NCBI GenBank assembly: GCA_905215205.1
Contig: CAJMPK010000052.1
Span: 1-8,996, forward strand
DNA from: an uncultured bacterium
GTDB taxonomy: Bacteria; Actinomycetota; Coriobacteriia; Coriobacteriales; Coriobacteriaceae
DNA length: 8,996 nt
Direction of reading: 5' to 3'
Positions within the stretch are counted from its first letter, which is position 1. Every line of letters begins with the position of its first letter. A program made the translations under genes and the position numbers. Positions 1 to 6,324 of this stretch are shown in pieces. The notes under the pieces are model-generated. The model was given only the letters and a program-made list of their open reading frames with translations. It made no database searches and was not told the origin of the DNA.

Positions 1-799
<799 letters not shown>

Positions 800-826
800 G
801 ACTGGGACAACATACCGTCACGGTTG

Positions 827-863
827 AAAGCCGGGGTCCGCATTACGCGGGCCCCGGCTTTTT
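827..863 (+). terminator. Rho-independent terminator of glnN
   Basis: A 15-bp stem runs from 827-841 to 847-861, starting AAAGCCGGGG and closing with CCCCGGCTTT, with one G-U pair. The loop is ATTAC and the 3' arm runs into TTTTT. It lies 27 bases past the glnN stop codon. The A-run before the 5' arm could make it partly active in the other direction too. Confidence 0.93.
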
Positions 864-917
864 GTTTGCGAAGGACGCTTTGAAGCCCGTTTTGCCGCCG
901 ATTTGCCTAGGTAGAAA

Positions 918-1146
918 GGGCTGTGGGCAAAAAACGTCAAATATGAGTACTGTCACAAGTCCTGTAACATTATTTATTTGCAAAATATGTAGTGTTACGC
1001 AACATATGTCCAAGTACTTAGCCGATAAACGTCTGCAATTCTTTCGCTGTAGGACACCTGAGGTCTAAATCGCCTTCTGAAGGCATGAAATCGCTGTTAC
1101 TAAAATGGTAACAGTACTCATATTTGCTATTTTTTGTCCACAGGCC
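918..1146. mobile_element. MITE-like element with 39-bp imperfect terminal inverted repeats
   Basis: The segments 918-956 and 1108-1146 are inverted copies matching at 33 of 39 positions. The best-kept core is CAAATATGAGTACTGT, and the outer part reads CTGTGG followed by an A-run. The 151 bases between them look clearly AT-richer than the flanking genes and carry no gene with a ribosome-binding site or codon bias. The interior repeats a short GTAAC/GTTAC word in both orientations (964-968, 994-998, 1096-1100, 1108-1112); the last two form a 7-bp stem, CTGTTAC/GTAACAG. No transposase and no clear target-site duplication are visible. A non-autonomous element fits best. A large regulatory hairpin, or a pair of protein-binding sites, is the main alternative. 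Confidence 0.5.
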
Positions 1147-1163
1147 TTGCGATGATGCCGGGA

Positions 1164-1264
1164 TCCGCACCCTGTCGGGTTCGAATCCCGGCACATGGGT
1201 ATCAAAAAGCCCGCCACCGCGAGGGTAACGGGCTTCTCGTTTCAAATGGTGCCCCCAGCGGGAT
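1164..1264. repeat. Direct repeat copy 1: T-arm-like hairpin, terminator and truncated tRNA-Glu 3' end
   Basis: This 101-bp stretch matches 1353-1453 without gaps, offset by 189 bases, with about 16 mismatches. It contains CGGGTTCGAATCCCGG (a tRNA T-arm-like hairpin), then a minus-strand terminator. It ends with TGGTGCCCCCAGCGGGAT, which is the complement of the last bases of tRNA-Glu including CCA. After base 1264 similarity to the tRNA stops, so only a tRNA-Glu tail is present here. No complete tRNA can be folded. This is a relic of a duplication or of integration/excision at the tRNA. Confidence 0.75.
1203..1234 (-). terminator. Duplicated terminator hairpin in repeat copy 1
   Basis: Read on the minus strand, AGCCCGTTACC and GGTGGCGGGCT flank a short loop and are followed by TTTTT (plus-strand A-run 1203-1207). 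It is the counterpart of the tRNA-Glu terminator at 1393-1424. It sits behind a truncated tRNA tail, so there may be nothing left for it to terminate. Confidence 0.6.
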
Positions 1265-1352
1265 GTCCGCGTGCGGCTGGCGCCGCCCGCCTTCGCTGCG
1301 TCGCTCCGCTCCTTGCGTGCTGCGCTGGAAAACGCTTGCGCGTTTCCTCAGC
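1265..1352. other. GC-rich spacer between the repeat copies, with a GCAA-capped hairpin
   Basis: The 88 bases between the two direct-repeat copies are very GC-rich and full of short GCGC-type dyads. On the minus strand, 1347-1327 reads GGAAACGC, GCAA, GCGTTTTCC. This is an 8-bp stem with one bulged base and a GNRA-type tetraloop. There is no coding signal. It may be part of a mobile or structured repeat unit, but I do not recognise a family. Confidence 0.35.
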
Positions 1353-1453
1353 TCCGCACCCTGTCGGCTTCGAATCCCGGCATATCGGTAGCAAAAAGCC
1401 CGCTACCGAATTGGTAACGGGCTTCTCAGATTCTGTGGTGCCCCCAGCGGGAT
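1353..1453. repeat. Direct repeat copy 2, ending inside the intact tRNA-Glu
   Basis: This is the partner of 1164-1264, about 84% identical. It holds the same T-arm-like sequence (with one C for G), the functional-looking terminator of tRNA-Glu and the tRNA 3' end. Here the tRNA continues intact to base 1512, so this copy is the likely parental arrangement. Confidence 0.75.
1393..1424 (-). terminator. Rho-independent terminator of tRNA-Glu
   Basis: On the minus strand an 11-bp stem, AGCCCGTTACC with GGTAGCGGGCT (one G-U pair), has the loop AATTC. It is followed by TTTTT (plus-strand A-run 1393-1397). It begins about a dozen bases after the tRNA 3' CCA. Confidence 0.88.
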
Positions 1454-1512
1454 TCGAACCCGCGATATCCACCTTGAAAGGGTGGCGTCCTTGGCCGCTA
1501 GACGATGGGGAC
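1436..1512 (-). tRNA. tRNA-Glu (anticodon UUC), CCA encoded
   Basis: The minus strand folds into a full cloverleaf. The acceptor stem is GTCCCCA/TGGGGGC (one G-U pair), followed by discriminator A and an encoded CCA. The D stem is GTCT/GGAC, and the anticodon stem is CCACC/GGTGG around the loop CTTTCAA. The T arm is GCGGG-TTCGAAT-CCCGC. The anticodon TTC reads GAA and GAG. The gene is 77 nt with CCA and 74 nt without. It has its own promoter and terminator. Its last 18 bases recur in the diverged copy that ends at 1264. Confidence 0.97.
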
Positions 1513-1522
1513 AGCGGGAAAG

Positions 1523-1550
1523 AGTATAGCAGACTTTTTTAGCCGTTCAC
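1523..1550 (-). promoter_or_regulatory. Promoter of tRNA-Glu
   Basis: On the minus strand, GTGAAC (1550-1545) is followed after 16 bases by a near-consensus -10, TATACT (1528-1523). The tRNA 5' end lies 10 bases further on. It sits between the upstream operon's terminator and the tRNA, as expected for an independent tRNA unit. Confidence 0.75.
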
Positions 1551-1567
1551 ATATCGTTGGCAAACTG

Positions 1568-1605
1568 AAAAACCACCACAAAGGTGCCTGTCCCCTTTGT
1601 GGTGG
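1568..1605 (-). terminator. Terminator of the murT-gatD operon
   Basis: A perfect 12-bp stem, CCACCACAAAGG/CCTTTGTGGTGG (arms 1594-1605 and 1573-1584), is followed by TTTTT on the minus strand. It lies 7 bases beyond the stop codon. The strand between the arms reads GGACAGGCA, giving a GGGGACAGGCAC word across the top of the hairpin. Confidence 0.92.
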
Positions 1606-1612
1606 TGGGGTG

Positions 1613-3790
1613 CTAGGGGAGGAGCTTCACGGCGGCGTCGTGGGCGGCGTGCTCGTAGGTGTCGTCGAGGGGCTTGAGCGGCAGCAGGGCTGTGGCCTGC
1701 GCATCGCCGCGGCGCTCGAGGGCGTGCGCGATCAGCCAGTCGGCGAGTTCGGGGTTCTTGGGCAGCGCCGGCCCGTGCAGGTACGTGCCGATGACGCCCT
1801 TGTAAATCAGACCCTCAAGGCCATCGTCGCCGTTGTTGCCGGTGCCCGCGACGACGGACGTTCCGAGCGGTGTGGCATCGGCGTCCAAAAGCGTGCGGCC
1901 GCCGTGGTTCTCGAATCCCACAAAGGGCTCAGGTGCCAGATCAGTTTTGACGGCTACGTTGCCGATCAGGCGATCGGAGCCACGTACGGTTTCGGCGGCA
2001 ATGACGCCCAGGCCCTCAATGCGATCGTCGCCCATGTAGTACGAACGGCCGAGCAGCTGATAGCTGCCACAGATGGCAAGCAGTGTGCCGCCGTCCTCAA
2101 CATAGGCCGCGACCTTGTCTTTTTGGGCGAGCAGCTCGTGTGCCACGGCTAGCTGGTCGCGGTCGGAGCCGCCACCCATCATGAGGATATCGGCATCGGT
2201 CAAATCAAGCGTTTCGCCCATACGGACCTCGTCTACACGCGCGGGAATGCCACGCCAGGCGCAACGGCGCTCGAGCGCGATAACATTGCCGCCGTCGCCG
2301 TAGAGGTTAAGGGCATCGGGATACAGGTAGACGATGCGCAGCGGGCGCGAAAGCTCGACTGGTGCGACGCCGACAGGAAGAGCGCCGCCGTCGGCACGGG
2401 CTACGGCGCGCCCGGCAACAGCGTCGGCAGTGGCGCCCTTCAGTCCGTCGAGCTCCTTGACCAGCGGCGGGAAGGCCGTGTAGTTGGCGACGGCGTAGAA
2501 GGTGTCATCGGCGGCCTCGTCTGCCACGGCGCCAATTGCCTGCGCGACGTCCGAGATAATCGCGGCATCGATGCCGGCATACTTGAGGCGCACCTGCATG
2601 TCGTGTGCGCGCGTGCCGCCGGCAAAGGCGACAAGACCCGGCGTGTCGACGATGCGCTCAAAGTCGACGTCGTAGATCCACGATACATCGTGTCCGTCGG
2701 CGTCGTTGTCGTTGAGGAAGAAAGCGCAGAGTCTGCCGCCTGCCGTCTTGATGGACTGGATTTGTCGATCGAAGCCTACGGGATTCTTAGCCAGGTTGGC
2801 CTCGACGGTGCGGCCGGCGATATCCCAGCGGCCCATGCGTCCGCCGGCGGGGACGTAGGCATCGAGCGTAGGCTGTAGAAGCGCCGTATCCACGCCCAAC
2901 TCGTGCGCGGCGAAGAAGGCGGCGGCAACGTTGTAGACCATGTACAGGCCGTTGTAGCGCGTGGCGATGTGTGCGGCTGGCGCGCTGGAATCAGATCCAA
3001 ACACCAGGTCAAAACCATAACCGTCGCAGCCGAGCTCCACGCCCGTCACGCGACGGACAAGCGCAGGGCGGGCCCAGCCGCACGAGGGGCAATGGTAGGC
3101 GCCGAGCTGGCCGTATTGCACGTAGTCATACTCCAGCGGCGCGTTGCACTGTGAGCAAAAACGCGAGTCGCTAATACGGTCGGACTCGGTGTTGGTGGCG
3201 CCGTCGATGCCAAAGGCAATACTCGCGTTGGGAACGCGCGCGGCAATCGAGGCGCACAGCGGGTCGTCGGCGTTGTAGATGAGCGTTGTTGTCGGCGAGA
3301 GCTCCAACGCATGGGCAATGACGTCTTGGGTATGGTCGATCTCGCCATAGCGATCCAGCTGGTCGCGGAAGAGGTTGAGCAGCACAAAGTAGGTCGGCTT
3401 GAGCTTGGGCAGGACACGCACCGTGTAGAGTTCGTCGCACTCAAAGACGCCTACGCGCTTGCTGCTGGCGGTTCGCTTAAGGTTGCCGCGCGCCTCGAGC
3501 AACGCGCCCACCACGCCCGGCTCCATGTTGTTGCCAGCACGGTTGCATACCACGGTGGCGCCGCTGGCGGCAACGGCGTCGGCGATGAGGTTGGAGGTGG
3601 TGGTCTTGCCGTTGGTGCCGGTGATTACCACGCTGCGGTCGACAAGGCCCGCGAGGTCGCTTAGCAGCTCGGGGTCGATCTTCATGGCGATGCGGCCGGG
3701 AAGCACGCCACCCTGGCGTTTGAGGATAGAGCGCAGTCCCCAGCGGGCGATATCGCTCGAGGTGCAGGCGAGAGATGAGCGGAAGTTCAT
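1613..3790 (-). CDS. murT/gatD: Fused MurT-GatD lipid II isoglutaminyl synthase
   Basis: MurT/GatD amidates the alpha-carboxylate of D-glutamate in the lipid II stem peptide to D-isoglutamine, using glutamine and ATP at the cytoplasmic membrane face. This protein carries both halves in one 725-residue chain. Residues 1-446 are MurT: a basic N-terminus, P-loop GTNGKTTT (58-65), the Mur ligase core, a four-cysteine zinc ribbon (C212, C215, C234, C237) and the MurT-type segment DVSWIYDVDFE (368-378). Residues 447-482 are an Ala/Gly/Val-rich linker. Residues 483-725 match GatD, about 243 residues as in the stand-alone protein. The nucleophile is C574 in AICGSYQLLG and the histidine is H672 in YLHGP. 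In known systems these are two adjacent genes. The start is supported by TAGGAAC 7 bases upstream. It is the last gene of the operon, 45 bases after the preceding stop. Confidence 0.93.
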   Translation of the reverse strand: MNFRSSLACTSSDIARWGLRSILKRQGGVLPGRIAMKIDPELLSDLAGLVDRSVVITGTNGKTTTSNLIADAVAASGATVVCNRAGNNMEPGVVGALLEARGNLKRTASSKRVGVFECDELYTVRVLPKLKPTYFVLLNLFRDQLDRYGEIDHTQDVIAHALELSPTTTLIYNADDPLCASIAARVPNASIAFGIDGATNTESDRISDSRFCSQCNAPLEYDYVQYGQLGAYHCPSCGWARPALVRRVTGVELGCDGYGFDLVFGSDSSAPAAHIATRYNGLYMVYNVAAAFFAAHELGVDTALLQPTLDAYVPAGGRMGRWDIAGRTVEANLAKNPVGFDRQIQSIKTAGGRLCAFFLNDNDADGHDVSWIYDVDFERIVDTPGLVAFAGGTRAHDMQVRLKYAGIDAAIISDVAQAIGAVADEAADDTFYAVANYTAFPPLVKELDGLKGATADAVAGRAVARADGGALPVGVAPVELSRPLRIVYLYPDALNLYGDGGNVIALERRCAWRGIPARVDEVRMGETLDLTDADILMMGGGSDRDQLAVAHELLAQKDKVAAYVEDGGTLLAICGSYQLLGRSYYMGDDRIEGLGVIAAETVRGSDRLIGNVAVKTDLAPEPFVGFENHGGRTLLDADATPLGTSVVAGTGNNGDDGLEGLIYKGVIGTYLHGPALPKNPELADWLIAHALERRGDAQATALLPLKPLDDTYEHAAHDAAVKLLP

Positions 3791-3827
3791 GAAGCCGTTC
3801 CTAACGTGAATGACATGGTCGTGGCGT

Positions 3828-3858
3828 TTGCGCCGTTAAAAGCCGTAACGGCGCGCAA
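3828..3858 (-). promoter_or_regulatory. Hairpin spanning the stop codon upstream of murT-gatD
   Basis: GCCGTTA (3852-3846) and TAACGGC (3838-3832) pair perfectly around a 7-base loop. The stem extends through TTGC/GCAA with a 2-base bulge. The stop codon TAA lies at the start of the second arm. No T-run follows, so it is not a standard terminator. It may stabilise the message or tune expression between the helical-repeat genes and murT-gatD. Confidence 0.45.
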
Positions 3859-4879
3859 ATTCCTGGGCAAGCTGCGATACGTCTTCGCAAGCGTTGGCCC
3901 AGGGGGCAAAGTCGGGAGTATCCGAGATGATGCCGTCGGCCTCCCAAACTGCCTGATGCGAAAGGTCCCAGGGGTCGTGCGGTTCGGGCCGGCAGGGAAG
4001 GTACGGCGTCTGATACATGGGGTTCAGCAAAAAGAACGCGCCGCCCTCGCAGCGGTTGGCAAACTCGCGCAGCGCGCGTGTCGCCGGGCGCATCTTGTTC
4101 GTTTTGAACAGCAGAATCGTGCGGGCGAGTAGGTACCAGGGGGAGTTCTCGAGGGCATCGGCCCCCATCTGCTCCTCGAGCTGGTGGGCCAGGGCAAAAA
4201 AGCTGTCCTCGTCTTCCAGACGAGCGAGGGCGAGTAACACGGTGCCTGCAGCTCGGGTGGGATAGCCTTCCGCCTTAAGAACACGGCGAGAATAGTTGGC
4301 GGCAGCACGGTAACGAGCGCTCGCCAAGCACAGCTGCGAGATGGCCTCGAGTGTGTGGAGCCACCCGATAAGAGCCGGCTCGCTCACGGTGAGATCGGCC
4401 GCCGTCACGCCGTCTGCCAGCACCTTGTTGGCCCAGTAGTGCGGGGCCTCCATGTCGAACCCGGGCACGCTTCGCTGCAGGTAATCGGCCGTGGTCGCCT
4501 CGAGTTTCATCAGGTCGCCCAGACAGGCGTCGACGGGCGTGTCCGCCAAAATGATGGCGAGCAGCTGGGCATCGACGGCCAGCGCGTCGACGCGGACGAT
4601 CTTGAGCAGCTCATCGCGCGTATCGTCGAACAGGTGGTTGCGCGTCTGTTCAAACTCCTCGTCGCTGCCCATGTCCTCGATGCGATGGAGCTCGTCGAGC
4701 AGGTGGCGGTGGACGCCTGCATAGGACAGCAGTGCCTGGGCATGCTCGGTCTGCGCATACTTATGAGGGTTGACGCTCACGTCGTTATGGACAAGCTCGC
4801 GTGCTGCATCGGTGAGTTCGGGGTGCGACGCAAGGTAGGCGCGCTCCAGGTAGGCGGGGATGTAGACGCTCGGATCCAT
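3836..4879 (-). CDS. Uncharacterised helical-repeat (TPR-like) protein
   Basis: I do not recognise a named family for this 347-residue protein. It is acidic and almost entirely helical by composition, with no signal peptide or membrane segment, so it is probably cytoplasmic. Residues 187-236 look like a TPR pair (alternating small and aromatic residues, for example ARYRAAANYSRRVLKAEG). The C-terminal part is more distinctive: TPYLPCRPEPHDPW (291-304), W312 and FAPW (324-327). The ATG overlaps the preceding stop as TAATG, and GGAGG lies 9 bases upstream. Translation is therefore probably coupled to the neighbour, which shares several short motifs and may be a distant paralogue. Its place before murT-gatD allows a role in the cell envelope, but no catalytic residues are seen. 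A scaffold or adaptor role is only a guess. Confidence 0.85.
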   Translation of the reverse strand: MDPSVYIPAYLERAYLASHPELTDAARELVHNDVSVNPHKYAQTEHAQALLSYAGVHRHLLDELHRIEDMGSDEEFEQTRNHLFDDTRDELLKIVRVDALAVDAQLLAIILADTPVDACLGDLMKLEATTADYLQRSVPGFDMEAPHYWANKVLADGVTAADLTVSEPALIGWLHTLEAISQLCLASARYRAAANYSRRVLKAEGYPTRAAGTVLLALARLEDEDSFFALAHQLEEQMGADALENSPWYLLARTILLFKTNKMRPATRALREFANRCEGGAFFLLNPMYQTPYLPCRPEPHDPWDLSHQAVWEADGIISDTPDFAPWANACEDVSQLAQEFARRYGF

Positions 4880-5955
4880 TAGAGGTCTCCTCCCTTAAAC
4901 GGCAGGCCCTGCTCGGCCGCCCGCAGGATGCGCTCGTCAATCTGGGAACGCACGATATCGTTGGTGGCGACCCAGGCGGCAAAGCTGGCGTTGTCGGGGG
5001 CGCCCAAGCCCTCTTGCAGTACCGGCGTCGCCTCGGACAGCGCAAGGACAAGCTCGTCGGTGGAGCCCACGCCCACGTTGACGCGGGCATAGACGCCATC
5101 GGGAAACTCGGTTTGGAAATAGAGCGCCTCGGCTGCGTGTGGGCACGAGCGTGCAAGGATGCGCAAGTAGTGCTCGGCACCCTCGTAGTCCAGCTCGCGC
5201 CAGGCAGCGCTCATCAGCGCGATGAGCGTCCATGGGTCCAAGTCGCGCTCCGCGTCCTTGGGACGACGGCGTAGCGGCGTGTTGGTGAGATAGGGGACGG
5301 AGTGGGCAGAGCGAAAGCGCTTGAGCTCCTCGGCGGGGTATTCGAGCTTCGCCATGGCGAGCATCGCGGTGTGACGGACGCCGGCCGGATCGTTGGGGGC
5401 AAAGTCGAGGCTGCAGTTTGCGGCTTCGAGCGACATGCGATAGCGGCCGCTAATGAGGGCGCGCGACGCAAGGGCGGCAAGCCAGCGCAGGTAGGGGCGG
5501 CGCATAAGGTCGCCTGCGGCCTCACGCTCGTAGGGGTCCTGCGCCGAGGCGATCTTGAGTGCCAGGTCGTGCTCGACTTCATCGCGCTTGGATACCAGGT
5601 ACTGTACGTACTCCTCGTTGGAGTTGGCGGTGAGGGCGGTCAGCATGCGCTGGGCATCCCAGTTGGTGGGGTCGAGCGCGGCTGCCTCGCGAAGCATGTT
5701 CTCGGCAGCGGCCTCTTCTTGCTCTGCCTGGGTATCGTCAGGGATAAAGGGAATGCGGTAGTCGACAGCCTCGACCACCTTGGCAATGAGGTGCCCGGCG
5801 CGGTCGCGGTCGTGCACGATGAGCGGCGCGGGGTTGCGGGTGAATTGTTCCATCAGACGCTCTACGGCGGCACCGTCGGTGAGCGGGATATTGTCGCGGC
5901 GCAAGGCCTCAAGAACGAGGCGATGGCAATCCTCTTGAATGGGATCGAATGCCAT
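4879..5955 (-). CDS. Uncharacterised TPR-like protein, first gene of the murT-gatD operon
   Basis: This 358-residue protein is soluble by appearance, with no signal peptide or membrane helix. TPR-like helical pairs are visible at about 80-106 (AAENMLREAAALDPTNWDAQ), 168-200 and 252-270 (ELDYEGAEHYLRILARSCP). The segment 226-252 carries TP, RP, DPW and AW in order, echoing the downstream protein. The ATG at 5955 was chosen because AAGGAGG sits 4 bases upstream. An upstream in-frame ATG at 5985 would add 10 residues, but the ribosome-binding site would then lie inside the gene. The stop codon overlaps the next start by one base (TAATG). TPR proteins usually organise complexes, and the stable linkage to a MurT/GatD enzyme suggests a link to peptidoglycan assembly. 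That is inference from position only. Confidence 0.85.
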   Translation of the reverse strand: MAFDPIQEDCHRLVLEALRRDNIPLTDGAAVERLMEQFTRNPAPLIVHDRDRAGHLIAKVVEAVDYRIPFIPDDTQAEQEEAAAENMLREAAALDPTNWDAQRMLTALTANSNEEYVQYLVSKRDEVEHDLALKIASAQDPYEREAAGDLMRRPYLRWLAALASRALISGRYRMSLEAANCSLDFAPNDPAGVRHTAMLAMAKLEYPAEELKRFRSAHSVPYLTNTPLRRRPKDAERDLDPWTLIALMSAAWRELDYEGAEHYLRILARSCPHAAEALYFQTEFPDGVYARVNVGVGSTDELVLALSEATPVLQEGLGAPDNASFAAWVATNDIVRSQIDERILRAAEQGLPFKGGDL

Positions 5956-5984
5956 GGGGCCTCCTTTGCTGCGGTTAGGGTTCA

Positions 5985-6015
5985 AATGTCTCTATATAAA
6001 GTTCTATTTTACCCG
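5985..6015 (-). promoter_or_regulatory. Possible promoter region of the leftward operon
   Basis: On the minus strand the AT-rich stretch upstream of the 5955 start contains two -10-like words, TAAAAT and TTATAT, in otherwise GC-rich DNA. I could not find a good -35 at 16-18 bases from either. The position about 35-55 bases before the start codon suits a promoter, but the exact hexamers are not settled. Confidence 0.35.
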
Positions 6016-6031
6016 CATGTGGCACACGGGG

Positions 6032-6123
6032 GGTGCCGCACTTGGACATGCACCTTTGCACCACGAAGACGGATGTCGCACAAATGTCGGCACCTTGGAC
6101 GACTGAGTGGTATCACGGTGCCG
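6032..6123. repeat. Three-part GGTGCCG/CGGCACC dyad, possible competing hairpins
   Basis: GGTGCCGCA occurs at 6032-6040 and again at 6117-6125. CGGCACC (6088-6094) lies between and can pair with either copy, but not both. Inside the left hairpin GACAT (6045-6049) also pairs with ATGTC (6073-6077). ATGTCG is directly repeated at 6073 and 6084, 11 bases apart. No gene is seen here. It may be a structured RNA, a set of binding sites or a decayed repeat. Confidence 0.4.
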
Positions 6124-6189
6124 CAAACGGTCGATTTTTGGCGGCGAACGGGGCGCATTTTGGAGGGGCACAGTCCTGCCCGGGATATG

Positions 6190-6217
6190 TGGGCAACCTT
6201 GATAAAACGTTTGCCCA
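6190..6217. repeat. TGGGCAA/TTGCCCA inverted repeat
   Basis: Seven-base arms (6190-6196 and 6211-6217) enclose 14 bases. The right arm overlaps the palindrome AAACGTTT (6205-6212), which recurs at 6262-6269. It could be an operator or a hairpin; no regulator is identifiable from the window. Confidence 0.3.
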
Positions 6218-6312
6218 GCTTGGGAGTATGAATGCCCCACAAGGGTCTTCAGGGATAGAAAAAACGTTTCATCATTGTCGGCTTTAGGTGAATAACTGAC
6301 CAACCAGAACGG

Positions 6313-6318
6313 TAGAAT
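6313..6318 (+). promoter_or_regulatory. Candidate -10 box for the Fe-ADH transcript
   Basis: TAGAAT differs from TATAAT at one base and sits 138 bases before the Fe-ADH start. The -35 region at the expected distance is weak (GAATAA). A second candidate, TTATAT at 6413-6418, lies just after the 6391-6413 dyad and would give a much shorter leader. I cannot decide between them. Confidence 0.35.
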
Positions 6319-6324
6319 AGTGTT

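Noticed and set aside
862..1245. Short open frames on both strands over the inverted-repeat element
   Set aside because: No ribosome-binding sites or codon bias, and the frames run through the terminal repeats and terminator. Repeat sequence explains them better.
1164..1453. CRISPR array
   Set aside because: Only two diverged 101-bp copies with one spacer, containing tRNA and terminator parts; there is no array of short identical repeats.
1134..1542. Open frames across the tRNA-tail repeats
   Set aside because: They translate tRNA, terminator and repeat DNA; the similar peptides in two frames only reflect the 189-bp offset repeat.
5956..5985. Upstream in-frame ATG at 5985 for the first helical-repeat protein
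   Set aside because: The AAGGAGG ribosome-binding site would fall inside the gene; it is placed correctly for the ATG at 5955.
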